Shown here: positions 48,164-59,582 of the stretch, one piece after another
Position numbering within the stretch: position 1 is the first letter of the stretch
Layout of the letters: every line of letters starts with the position of its first letter
Assembly: GCF_039555335.1 (NCBI RefSeq)
Contig: NC_092629.1
Span: forward strand, 2,861,935-2,925,934
Direction: 5' to 3'
DNA from: Amphiura filiformis
Lineage: Eukaryota; Echinodermata; Ophiuroidea; Amphilepidida; Amphiuridae
Length of the DNA: 64,000 bases
Notes under the pieces: model-generated
Told to the model about the DNA's origin: nothing
Database searches by the model: none
What the model saw: only the letters and a program-made list of their open reading frames with translations
Translations under genes and position numbers: made by a program

Positions 48164-48330
48164 ATGCATTGTGCCAAACCTTTGTATTGTTCAAGTTTAA
48201 ATATGCAAATTATCATTCTATGTCAGGCTTTAGCCGGACGTACACTATTTGCCATCCATGAGCGACAACCCAATATGGCAGATTTATCATATAGCTTACA
48301 CTGACCATTTTGAGTGGATCTCTTTGTGTA

Positions 48331-48550
48331 GAATAGCCCATTGCATAATTGACTAACCATTGTGAACATTATCCATATTATTAATAATGAAGCCTGTTAA
48401 TACTGACCATGTTTAAATACCAATATTTACTCATTAATAATGCGCATAATTATTCTTCAAATGAAAAGTATTGCCATTGATTATGAATAATCATTATATT
48501 AATCCATTTATTAATTGAGAAAATGGGCTATCTTCTTCACCAGGTTATTG
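48331..48550 (+). repeat. Direct duplication, left copy
   Basis: Begins GAATAGCCCATTGCATAATT and matches 48,729-48,957 at high but imperfect identity. The shared start is the end of a palindromic MITE, so the MITE was duplicated with it. Confidence 0.75.
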
Positions 48551-48739
48551 GTCTATTTCAGTTGAAATGCATACACCCCCTATGGAAGACATGACCTTGA
48601 TCTCCAACAAAGAGGGTACATAGATTTCAAATGAAGTCACCCATTCAGATAACCCCAATTGAAAATTAACATCCCTGTGTGGAAGATTGAAGCCATGTCT
48701 TCCATAGGGGGTGTATGGATTTCAACTGGAATAGCCCAT
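48549..48739 (+). mobile_element. Palindromic MITE family, copy 16
   Basis: About 190 bp, full-length, lying between the two direct copies. Confidence 0.8.
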
Positions 48740-48957
48740 TGCATAATTGACTAATAACCATTGTGAACATTACAATCCACATTATTAATGATGAAGCTTG
48801 TTAATGCTGCCCATTTTTAAATACCAATATTTGCTCATCAATAATGCGCATAATTATTCTGCACATGAAAATTATTGCCATTGATTATGAATAATTACAA
48901 ATCCATCTATTCACAAATGAAAATGAGCTAGGCCTATCTGCTTCTTCATGTTATTGT
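48729..48957 (+). repeat. Direct duplication, right copy
   Basis: Second copy of the segment at 48,331, with small indels (for example CTAATAACC for CTAACC). Confidence 0.75.
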
Positions 48958-49608
48958 CATCAACCAAGTCAAAAGAAATTAAAAAAACATTAAATTATAT
49001 CCATAGTTTATAATTTTAGACAAATTGTAATTTTACTTTATTATTCTGATGAAATAATATTGTCAGGTGAATGTTTTCTGTCCATTTTAAGCCAAAATAT
49101 AATAATGAGGCAAAATGAAAGAAAGCTCACTTGCTATTTTGGTCATTTACAACATTAATTCAAAATTGTTCTGTTGTCCTATAAACACCAATTTTACCCG
49201 ATTCCATATTGCACATATGCCTGACATTAGGGTTGAAAAAATATAACCGATTTCATTTTAAAAGATGACCTTATATGAATAACACAGCCAGGTATGTTGA
49301 TGTAAATATTTTACAATAATAAATAGCAATAATTGTGCATAGTAATTACACCCAGCAAGCAGCTGCAGCTTTCTAATCCAACACCCATACACATCCCACA
49401 CAACACGATAAAGTGCTTCACCCAATACTAACCCATACAGCCTGTATAGATGCGCAAACACACACAGACATCATGTTATTGAAAAGAGATGACAATTAAA
49501 GGTGCAATCCACTATGCTAATTATAAAACAACTGATTTTTGATATTTACATTATTTGCTCTGTGGAGCTTTTATCCAACTCTTCAAGATTGTTGAAAGGG
49601 ACACATAT
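48958..49608. other. Rab3 intron sequence, no gene recognised
   Basis: Nothing firm. Confidence 0.35.
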
Positions 49609-50013
49609 GTGACATGGTATATCAGAAAGAGACACTTTTGGGCAGGTTATCAATTTTATGTGTTTTACATATCTTTTGCTCCACAACGCCGTTTTCCCCA
49701 ATGAAATCGGATATTCCTCAGCGAAGATATTGAGTTCATAAGTTATGGTATTATATAATTGGAAATTGAGATATCAGTCTTTAAAAGTATTATTGAGAAT
49801 TATGTACATGCCTATATGTACATTGAAAAATGTCTAAAAAATTACAAGATGCCAGTTATATTCCGGTCTGAAACTATCAGACAATATTTTAAACATGATT
49901 AAAATCACAAATTTGCAAATTGTGAAAAAAATCACCCTCGGTCAGATTTTTTGCTCTATCTCCCATTTACGATCGTGCCCAAAATTGTCTCCTTCCGATA
50001 TACCACATCACAT
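49609..50013 (+). mobile_element. Inverted-repeat element, about 405 bp
   Basis: Left GTGACATGGTATATCAGAAA pairs with the right TTCCGATATACCACATCAC. The arms are about 36 bp and include TTTTGGGCA / TGCCCAAAA. Non-coding. Confidence 0.65.
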
Positions 50014-50093
50014 AAACTGGACATAGCTAGGCAGATTTATCTCACCACACTCCCTAGAATATATGAAACTTTCCCAATCCTACATGTAAGATC

Positions 50094-50123
50094 CTAACCT
50101 AAACCCTAACTCAAACCCTAATT
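50094..50123 (+). repeat. Degenerate telomere-like CCCTAA stretch
   Basis: CTAACCTAAACCCTAACTCA-type sequence, about 30 bp. Confidence 0.5.
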
Positions 50124-50589
50124 GCTTGGTGGTGATGGATACTTGAGTCTAGCCAACTACCTAATTAGACTAAAACCTAAAACAGGACCTCACACTTGTG
50201 CGTGACAAATAACGCTAGCAGATTTACCTCATGACAATCCATGGAATACATGAAATTAGATTTGCTACTGTCATCGTTCTACATTTTTTCTCAAATCCCA
50301 TGCACCAATATCTCATCATAAAAGCTGCCTTGTTGTTCTTTTCACCATTGATTTAAAATATTTTAATGTTTTGTACAGTAAATGTTTTGGAATTTCATGA
50401 CCAATAGAAAGCAGAGACATGTACATTAAATTACCATGTTGATATTGAATATTTCTTTTTAATTGAATATAGTACCATATTGTCTCTAATAACGCCTCCA
50501 GCTCTGGGGTGTAACATTTTTCGATAGGGGGAGGCAGGCATTTACTGGGTCTTTTTTACAACAATAATTCCTGAAGAAATCATTAGGTA

Positions 50590-51695
50590 AGTTAATTCAT
50601 GTCTACTGAAGATAGCAACATGAGTTAATTCATGTCTATACTGAAGATAGCAACATGAGTTAATTCATGTCTACTGAAGATAGCAACATGAGTTAATTTC
50701 ATGTCTACTGAAGATAGCAACATGAGTTAATTTCATGTCTACTGAAGATAGCAACATGAGTTAATTTCATGTCTACTGAAGATAGCAAATTGAGTTAATT
50801 TCATGTCTACTGAAGATGGCAACATGAGCTAATTTCATGTCTACTAAAGATAGCAACATGAGTTAATTTCATGTCTACTGAAGATAGCAACTTGAATTAA
50901 TTTCATGTCTACTGAAGATGGCAACATGAGCTAATTTCATGTCTACTAAAGATAGCAACATGAGTTAATTTCATGTCTACTAAAGATAGCAACTTGAATT
51001 AATTTCATGTCTACTGAAGATAGCAACTTGAATTAATTTCATGCCTACTGAAGATAGCAACATGAGTTAATTTCATGTCTACTGAAGATAGCAACTTGAG
51101 TTAATTTCATATCTACTGAAGATAGCAACTTGAATTTATTTCATGTCTACTGAAGATAGCAACTTGAATTAATTTCATGTCTACTGAAGATAGCAACTTG
51201 AATTAATTTCATGTCTACTGAAGATAGCAGCTTAAATTAATTTCATGTCTACTGAAGATAGCAATATGAGTTCATTTCATGTCTACTGAAGATAGCAATG
51301 TGAGTTAACTTCATGTCTGCTAAAGATATCAACATGATTTAATTTCATGTCTGCTAAAGATAGCAACATGATTTAATTTCATGTCTACTGGAGATAGCAA
51401 CATGAGTTAATTTCATGTCTACTGAAGATAGCAACTTGAGTTAATTTTATGTCTACTGAAGATAGCAACATGAGTTAATTTCATGTCTACTGAAGATAGC
51501 AACATGAGTTAATTTCATGTCTACTGAAGATAGCAACTTGAGTTAATTTTATGTCTACTGAAGATAGCAACATGAGTTAATTTCATGCCTACTGAAGATA
51601 GCAACATGAGTTAATTTCATGTCTACTGAAGATAGCAACATGAGTTAATTTCATGCCTACTGAAGATAGCAACATGAGTTAATTTCATGTCTACT
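50590..51695 (+). repeat. Minisatellite C, 34-bp unit, about 1.1 kb
   Basis: About 32 copies. Unit contains ATGTCTACTGAAGATAGCAA followed by CATGAGTTAATTTC, with 33-bp forms at the left edge. On the minus strand the core reads TTGCTATCTTCAGTAGA, shared with minisatellite A. Confidence 0.95.
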
Positions 51696-52466
51696 GCAGC
51701 GCTGTCAACTTGGGATTGGCGTGAGACACTGTTGAAAAGTGGCGTACCGGGATGGAATTATTGTTTGCCGACTACATTGTTCATTTTGACCCATGAGATA
51801 ACAAAAGATTGCCAGTTGAAAGTTTTGAATATTAATGTACTGCATCTTGTATTATTTATAATTCATGTCTTCCATTATACAGTATACTACCACACACTGA
51901 TAAACAGTATTATTTATATATTATTATCGGATTTCAATATAATCAAGTAAATGTTATTGCTGGGGCCCATTAGTACAATATAGCTCAATCAAGAGACTGC
52001 ATGCATGTAATAGGCCCAGAGGCAGTGTTTCCCTTACACCTTGTCTTTTGATACCACACTACTGCAATCATGCTAAGGCCGCTATACATCATAAAGTCTA
52101 TTCCACCTATAAATCCTCCTTCCTTTGGGATTGAGGGATATGTGTTATGTTTACATAAGCCAACCAAATCATCAATATGATATAAATGGGGCACTCATCG
52201 AGATAGGCAGGACATAGCCTTCATGTAATCAGCTTCATTCCATAGTGGCGTACGGTGATTTTTGATATTTTTTTTTAAATTGGCATATGTTTTTAATGAT
52301 GTTGTTTGTACAATGTCCCCTTTCCCCTTCCCCACAAGGATTAGCGCCAATCTGGCTTGAAATGTGAGGGGGACAATCAGCCCGAATTGTCAAAAAGTGG
52401 CTGAAAAGAACAAAAAAGTGGGTTAATTTGACGAAAGGTGGGGGGACGGGATTGACACCCATGCCC
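51696..52466. other. Rab3 intron sequence, no gene recognised
   Basis: Nothing firm. A single ATAGTGGCGTACGGTG near 52,242 resembles one end of a MITE. Confidence 0.35.
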
Positions 52467-52769
52467 ACAAGTAATATATGACACCCCCCATCCCCAGGGT
52501 GGGGATACCACATACATACCTAGTTGGTCTGCAAGTTGTTTGCCTCCAAAATCACTTTTTGATGTCCCCTTTTCCCTTCCCCACAGTAATATATGACACA
52601 CCCCATCCCCAGGGTGGGGATACCACATACATACCTAGTTGGTCTGCAAGTTGTTTGCCTCCAAAACCACTTTTTGGTGTCCCCTTTCCCTTCCCTACAA
52701 GTAATATATGACACACCCCATCCCCAGGGTGGGGATACATACCTAGTTGGTCTGCAAGTTGTTTGCCTC
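52467..52769 (-). repeat. Tandem duplication of Rab3 exon end plus splice donor
   Basis: Three copies. The authentic exon end is at 52,743 and further copies of the last 27 nt of the exon with donor CTAG|GTATGT end at 52,635 and 52,520. Repeat units are 108-115 bp and include GGGATGGGG-rich intron sequence. The first extra donor is exactly 108 nt downstream, so using it is in frame; the second is 115 nt further and is not. Confidence 0.85.
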
Positions 52770-52867
52770 TTTCTGTTGAGATAACTCTTTCATCTTCCAT
52801 ATCACATTTATTTCCTACCAAAATCACTTGTGCGTTATCCCATGAATATGTCTTGATCTGTGTACAC
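52743..52867 (-). CDS. Rab3: Rab3 GTPase, middle exon (G4 motif)
   Basis: 125 nt with a tttacag acceptor (phase 2 in) and a GTATGT donor (phase 1 out). It reads [20 protein letters not shown] then [24 protein letters not shown] is the G4 guanine-specificity motif, and [12 protein letters not shown] and D-E-R-V are diagnostic of the Rab3 subfamily. Rab3 controls synaptic and secretory vesicle docking and regulated exocytosis. Confidence 0.95.
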
Positions 52868-52887
52868 CTGTAAAAACAACAAAGATA

Positions 52888-53058
52888 ATAATGTAAACGT
52901 GGAAATTTTCGCGGTACATTAATTTTTGCGCTCTTCATGCGCAGCACACCTACAGCGAAAATAAAAACATGTGAATATGTTTGTTTTTGTATAGGTCTAT
53001 GTAAGAAAACTCAAACGCAAAAAATTATACACACGAAAACTACCACTTTTACAGTAAT
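52888..53058 (+). mobile_element. MITE of the ACTGTAAAAGTGG type, copy 3
   Basis: Left ATGTAAACGTGGAAATTTTC, right ACTACCACTTTTACAGTAAT. It lies only about 20 bp upstream of the Rab3 middle exon on the transcript strand, where polypyrimidine tract and branch point sit. Confidence 0.6.
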
Positions 53059-53087
53059 TTAAATAACATTCCTTGAAAAAAGGAATG

Positions 53088-53575
53088 GGTTGCCCAACAC
53101 GGTTGTTTGATGGGATCGTTTATTAATTTTTCAAACAAAACATCATGTATAACCAAATTTTAGGCTTAAACAGCTAAAAGTGATATCGTGCTAATGTATA
53201 CAGATGCTTTTGAGTCATTCTCAACTTTAATTTCCCCTCTTTTACAAAATTATTCACTTTTAATAGTATTTTTTAAACTTTTTGGATATAAAATGTATCT
53301 ATTTATGACAAGATAGGTGGCGCTATTTAGATACTAGAAATTACTCTTTCAGGCTTTTAATAAAATAATTCCTTTTATTTTTTGATGAAATATGTTTATA
53401 AAATTTCTTTGTTGCTTGTTTCACCTATTCCACCTGTTTAAAAGGCAGTATTGATTACATACCCCTTGCAAATTAAGAAATATGACTTATGATAAATAGC
53501 GCCATCTATAGTTTGCATTTTCTTAATAATGAAGCCAATTCTATATACATCAAACAACCGTGCCAATGGGATACC
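53088..53575 (+). mobile_element. Inverted-repeat element, about 490 bp
   Basis: Left CACGGTTGTTTGATG pairs with right CATCAAACAACCGTG. An inner pair (GGTGGCGCTATTTA / TAAATAGCGCCATC) suggests a partly decayed foldback element. Confidence 0.6.
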
Positions 53576-53999
53576 GTTGGATAACATTTACTCTTGAAAA
53601 CAATTATTGTAACCTTAGCATAGTAAAAGGAATAAATATAATTGCAGCAGGAGTGGTGTACATTAGGCCAAAAAAATAAATTGTTTGGTTGCCATTCCAA
53701 GACAAAACAATTGGAGGGTCGGTAGGTTGATCCTTTTTTTTGCATGGGCCGTTCCTCCATTTTTTCTACAATTTGAACAGGCTAGTCTTGACAAATGCTT
53801 GATCACTGTACGGTAAAAACTGTGCGTTTTTGCACTGAATTTAAATGGAAATAATTCTTGTTTTTAATCAAATATGCAAATATAGTGAGTGAATAACAAA
53901 TATAAAAGTCCTTGATACTGTCTAAATTTTAGCTAAAAATGGAATTGAAAAAAAAACGACCCAAGATTTCCAATTTTTTGGGTCGGTCTCTGAGCAAGC

Positions 54000-54034
54000 C
54001 TTATCCCATGAATATGTCTTGATCTGTGCACACC
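54000..54034 (-). pseudogene. Partial duplicate of the Rab3 middle exon
   Basis: On the minus strand the acceptor and first 34 nt of the 52,743-52,867 exon are repeated ([12 protein letters not shown]), then unrelated sequence follows with no Rab3 continuation. One residue differs (T to A) and the copy lacks the G4 motif, so it is a fragment and not a working exon. Confidence 0.8.
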
Positions 54035-55089
54035 TGTAAAAGCAAAAATGATAGCATTTAAAAAAGATTACTTGAATTTTGAAAAGCATGACATTACCAT
54101 CATTCATAAGAAATACTGCATAATGAATCAAGTCATAATGAAGCTGACCCCTTAGGCATTAGAGGTACATTGTACACAAGGAACTTGCACCTGTAACTCA
54201 TAGAATGTGCCAGCTATTGCATTTAAAATATCACTGACATCTCAATTTCTGCTGCAACATGAGCAGAGAAATTAGCTACATGTATTTGAATAGGATTTCA
54301 ACATTGTCAATACTGATGTTTTCTTCATGTTGGCCAACATTTTCATTTCAAAATATCTAATAACCATTTGAATGACTTAACCTTCACTTTTGGGCAATTT
54401 ATAGACAATTTAAATTTTTTTAGGCAATTTATAAACAATTTAAATTTTACATCACTGAATGGGCCATTAATATGCTACTGTAATTGCTTTTCATTTCAAA
54501 GTGCTGTACCCTCTGTTTTGCCCCATGTTCTATCACACATACATAGACTCTATGTACAACATAGCTTATCTGGAATGAAATCTTTCTGAATGCATAGGAC
54601 TCTACAGTCACTTTTAATGCACACATAAATTTTGATTTTTGTGTATGTGTGTGTTTTCATTATTTTGAAAGTATATAGCATTATGCTCTCCAATGACTGT
54701 AAAATCACACAAAATTTCATATTAAAAGTCTTTGCAATGCATAAGCTCATAATTTTATCTGGATTTAAATCTTTTTTTAATGCATAGAATTTCTACTATC
54801 AGACTAGAAAGATCCAGGTCACTTCCAAATTAGTTGTGTGATGGCTTAATTATACTGCTGTTGTAGGAGTGTTCCTTTCACTTATTCTAGTATTGCATCT
54901 TTTGTTATTTATATCAGGAGTAGCATCTTCTTTTGAATGCATCAGGGTCTGCAGAAGGTTTTTGAAAGGGGTGGCGATGCTGGAAAAATTTTGATTTTTC
55001 AAATGGGATTCGTGTAATTTGGTGCACACTTTTGATGAAATTGGGGGTGTATTCTTCGTGTAAGAGAATAGCAAACAAATCACAACTCT
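54035..55089. other. Rab3 intron sequence, no gene recognised
   Basis: A segment containing TTTGATTTTTCAAATGGGAT at about 54,985-55,045 recurs in diverged form at 55,288-55,345. Confidence 0.4.
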
Positions 55090-55134
55090 AATCCTAACCC
55101 TAACCCTAACCCTACCCTTACCCTAACCCTAACT
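55090..55134 (+). repeat. Interstitial telomere-like repeat (CCCTAA)n
   Basis: About seven near-perfect CCCTAA units. Telomere repeat of most animals, here internal. Confidence 0.85.
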
Positions 55135-56860
55135 CAAATCCCATTACTATTTCGTGCTCTCTTACACTAAGGATAAACCAAAATTGGGAATACATGTACA
55201 TTAGACTACAGCCAAGAAAAAGAGACAGGATATGACAAGAACAACAGTAAAATGGTGTGTAAGCGCCGACGTGCTCGCATAAGATAAAAATTTTGATTTT
55301 TCAAACAGGATTTGTGCAATTTGGTGCACACTTTTGTTGAATTTGGGAATACATGTACATTAGACTATAGCCAAGAAACAAGATAGAATGTCTTCCCTTC
55401 CTTTCTCTTCTCCTTCTTCTCTTTGCTAAAAAGTGGGGGCAAGTACCCCCCTGCCCCCCGCTTCCGAGCCTTCCGTAGGGCCATGTGCATAACAGTCTTA
55501 CTACCGAACTTAACAGATCAATGGCTTAATATTTTATTGTTACTTGAACACAGACCTCTTCCAGCTGAATGAACAGTTTAAAGTCACTTCAAACTGCTTG
55601 CGTACCGGCTTAATAATTTACTGCTGCTTCTTGTATTTTGAAACAAGCATACTCTGACTACTCTCTGATGAGAATATTATCGCACATATCAGACTTTGCA
55701 CATGTCGCTAGCGAAATCAAATATCATCAAATTAAGCCCATGCAAGACTACGTATATGTACATACAAGGGAAGAAGAAAATCCTGAAAACGTTGTCTCCC
55801 TTGTTGTCTTTCTCTGGCAATGCTTAACATTTTGTTGTCCCCCTTTTAAGGAAATGGATCAATAGTCTGTACTACACAGATGCCCAAAGTCGGTACTGAA
55901 ATCTTTATATTTGAAAAGAATAGCATTGGATTTGTGATGAAACAAAGAGCATGCCAATAAATTGTAAAAATGCACTGCTTTACTGTATCAGAATATTTGA
56001 CTGTCGCATTCTGTTATCAACATTTGAAAGCAGGCATTGCAACCCTACGCAGTACCTCATACTATCGCATGTACACCCATAACAATGAGCCAACGAAGGC
56101 AGTCTCATCTCAGCTTACACCGTTCAATAACCTGCCTCAATACCTGTGCAATCTCCCCATGTGACCTGTTTAAGAGGGATGAGTTACGATACACAATATA
56201 CATGAGGTCTTTCCGTTGTTGTACACATATATTAAGGTCGGTGAACAGTGCCCTTAGTGGGCTCCTTGTGACTTATTCCATCTATATATATGTCTATATA
56301 TCTCTTGTAGCGCAATCCGTTTACATGCATATTTCCCCACGGGTAAGATTGTATGTCTCTCTATTGCTATCCGGCTAGATTCCTATGAGTCATGTACAAT
56401 GCCTGCAAGCGCCCACAGTAATTATTACTACTGTATATAGCGCGATATGTTAGCGGTATAAATTTCTCGCTATTATGTCCGTAACATTTTTGCTGGCTCT
56501 TTTATTCATAGTTAAAAACAGTTATACATTAAAGCATATGAGCCCAAAATATTTTTGTATGCTTTTAAATTTGCAGTTCTGATATGTACTGATAAAAAAG
56601 TGAAAATAAAAAACCACTTTCCCGCTATAAACGTGTATGTTTGGTGGAATTCATTATGTGATGGGCCAAAATGGGTCGTTGAAATTTCTTGGGCAATACC
56701 AATTTGTATTTGTTTTATTTCAATATTCTTATCCAGAAATAGGTTTAGAAATTTTTAGAATTATGTTGTGAATCCATTTGAAATTGAAAATTAAATATTA
56801 TACTGTGTGGGATGAGGTGTGCTGGGGGGCTGGGGTGGGGGGGGGCTGTGCGACACTTAC
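55135..56860. other. Rab3 intron sequence, no gene recognised
   Basis: Contains a repeated phrase GAATACATGTACATTAGACT (55,187 and 55,347). Short ORFs have no recognised family. A G-run of about 10 lies at 56,836-56,845. Confidence 0.4.
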
Positions 56861-56979
56861 CAATCTTGAACACTATTGAATGATTCTTCATTTGTGACAT
56901 CATACATAAGAATAAATCCCATAGCTCCTCTGTAGTATGCTGTTGTGATTGTGCGATATCTTTCCTGACCTGCTGTGTC
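56861..56979 (-). CDS. Rab3: Rab3 GTPase, exon with G3 / switch II
   Basis: 119 nt, acceptor cccaacag (phase 0 in), donor GTAAGT (phase 2 out). It reads [20 protein letters not shown] then [26 protein letters not shown] is the G3 motif and switch II of Ras-like GTPases; [20 protein letters not shown] is typical Rab3. The exon boundary before DTAGQ is, as far as I recall, also found in vertebrate Rab3 genes. The preceding exon with the P-loop and switch I was not found up to 64,000. Confidence 0.95.
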
Positions 56980-57539
56980 CTGTTGGGAAAACAAAATAAT
57001 AGAAAAATTTAGATGCAAACTTTCAATTTCAGACAAATGTTATAAACTTATGATACTGACCATTATAGACAAATTCCCATGTACGGAACAGGTGTTTTAA
57101 TGATGTACTGCAAATGCATACAAGTTTGATTTCAAAGGGAATTCTGTACAAAATACTAATTGCTCCAACAAAGTGATCATCGGACTCATGGAAATACACC
57201 ATTCTGTAAGTGTTAATGGGTATATCATACATGTATTCCCCTGTGTTAACTGCTCAATATATTGTAATAAGGGCACAGTATGGCTAGGTTTACAAGAAAT
57301 AGCCAAGAAAACATTGACTTTCTTCTAGTCAAATACCCTTCTTAAATGCCACTTGCATCCAGGCTAGGAATCTCCACGATTGAGAGGTTATTCACTTCTT
57401 ATGACAAACAAAATAGAGCTGGGGATTTTCTTGCAATTTGGATGGATTGAGGATTCTCATGCTTGTGCAAGGGGTGACCAACATGATCTAAAACAGTTCC
57501 TAAAACTTGTGAAAATAAATAAATAAATAAAATAAAATA
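56980..57539. other. Rab3 5' intron, no gene recognised
   Basis: Ends with an AAAT-repeat tract (57,510-57,540) beside a SINE. Confidence 0.4.
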
Positions 57540-57860
57540 AATGTTGTTTGATTTAACGTGCGCTTCAACTAGGCATGGCCTAATTATCAGCACACTTCAA
57601 TAATTATTCCGCTGCCATTAGGATATATCAGAATCATTTCCGCTTCACCAAGTCCGCAACTGATGCGCAGGTACTACTATCAGGGACTTAGATTGTGATT
57701 ACCCCCAGCAGCTCCCCATTTTACACCTGGGTGGAGTGAAGCAATTGGGAATTAAGCTATCTTGCTCAAAGACGCAACACACTGGCCGTGGTGGGGCTCG
57801 AACCCGCAACATTCCGATCATGAAGCTCGCGCCCTAACTATTGGGCCAACGTGCTTCCCA
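57540..57860 (-). mobile_element. tRNA-derived SINE
   Basis: On the minus strand, a tRNA-like head (CCCAATAGTTAGGGCGCGAG; B box GCGGGTTCGAGCCCC) is followed by a body with TTGAGCAAGATAGCTTAATT and TTCACTCCACCCAGGTGTAA. That body is a phrase common in marine-invertebrate SINEs. About 320 bp. Confidence 0.75.
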
Positions 57861-59305
57861 AATGACTACTATCCTTTCCAGAACTTATACAGAAATATTC
57901 TTTCTGTAACTCTCCCTCTCCCTAGTTATGAAAATAATAACTGACCAAGAATGAGAATAAACGATAGGAATTTTTGTTTTTAATATCCTCTGTCGTGTGA
58001 TAAACGACACACAGGTCAAATATTTTATCGTAGTGTTTTGTCCGTTTATTGGCATCCACTACTCAAAATATTGGACCTGCCTGTCATCTAGATCACACTG
58101 TAGACTGTGTAGAGTACATGTATAATAAAAACAAAATTACTATTGTTTATTCTCTAATTCACGAAAACACAAAATAAGCAAGATAAAAGTAAGTAAGTAA
58201 ATGCATTATGGAGAGAACAGTCAACGGAATTTCAATTCATACTTTTTTCAAGTCAATACCCCCCAGCAAGTCTCCATCGCTAAGAATTGAACCTGGAACC
58301 TCTATAGGCCGTGCTCTCCATCGTATGTTTGTTGTTATTTCCTGTTCGACTAATCTAGGTCAAACTTGCAGATTGGAATTCTAGCTTGTTGTTAATTTAT
58401 CTACCGTATCAAATCACCTAGTATGAAGAAAGTAAACAAAATACGATCTATGCACAACTAGATCACTGTAACAGTTAGACCCATATTACTAATATTTCAG
58501 GTTTTATTTTTATGTGGGATGGCAAAATTCTGAACTTAAGAAAGTGAAAGGTTCAATAGGAAGAGCCATGAGTTTTCTGTGTGCTACTTTTGATATGTCA
58601 CTTTCCATGTTTTTTATCTGTTTGCTTGTGGCTGTGTGTTTTGTCAATTTTACCATATTTTGTCCGTGTTATTATTCTTATTTTATTCACACTTTTCAAT
58701 TATTTCATTCTATTTTTCCAATTATGTGAATTCTTGTTTAACTTTTTCTACCTCTGATTCCGTGAAATTTGTCTGTTTAATTCATTGGACAAAAAATACT
58801 ACTGTCTTGAAATTTTAGCAATAATACCGCATATACCTTTTATTTGACGTAGAATATATTCAATGTAACCGTCTGTTTTTAATCCGTTTTTTTTCTTTCA
58901 GTCAAAGTTTGACTTCTAATGAATGTTTGATGACGTAAAATCAATAATATATTTCCACAGCACTCGAAATAAATTCATCACTAGATTTTCTGTTTTGAAA
59001 ATAGAATTTCAGAATTATCTAATGGCGATAATTAATCAAATTTCAAAATTTTCAACATTACTCTTGATGTCCATATAGATTAAATATTTATAGAATTTGT
59101 AAATGTGATCATCTTCAGAATAAAGATTTTGTGCAGAGATGTGTGTAATACTCATTAATAATTTTTATTTTGAGTGATAATCATCACAGGGACAGTATAA
59201 AGTTCACTGATAATGACAAGATCTGATCTAAAGGTGGCAGTGTTGAAAATAGAGTTACCATTATTGTCATATAGGCGGGGAGGGCGGGTAAAATTCCTCT
59301 CGAAG
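57861..59305. other. Intergenic or intron, no gene recognised
   Basis: A weak tRNA-like 3' half (AGGTTCAATTCTTAG on the minus strand) lies near 58,290. Nothing else firm. Confidence 0.35.
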
Positions 59306-59582
59306 GGCCGGTGGGGTTAGTGTAGTGGTCTTCTCACTTGCTTCTCACCGCTGTGGCCGGGGTTCAATTCCCCGCGGTGCCACATGTGAGTTTGGTTGCC
59401 GATCCATGCTCGTTCTCGCAGGTTTTTCTCCGGGTGCTCCGGTTTTCCTCCTGCATCTAAAATCGGACTTCTTTCCATATCCCTGTCCCATCATATCCGG
59501 ATGGCATCCCTTGAATTTAGTAGCCTCTGAGCACTATTGGGATTAGCCTGGCTTCAGCCAAATATGTTATAAATAAATAAAA
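59306..59582 (+). mobile_element. tRNA-derived SINE with a conserved central domain
   Basis: A box GTTAGTGTAGTGGTC and B box GGGGTTCAATTCCCC form a tRNA-like head (about 59,308-59,384). Then a body with TTTTTCTCCGGGTGCTCCGG, similar to the shared central domain of a widespread SINE superfamily (Meta-type, from memory). It ends in an ATAAATAAATAAA tail. Confidence 0.8.

Noticed and set aside
58254..58325. tRNA-like 3' half on the minus strand
   Set aside because: Only a B-box-like phrase is visible, with no complete cloverleaf or SINE body.
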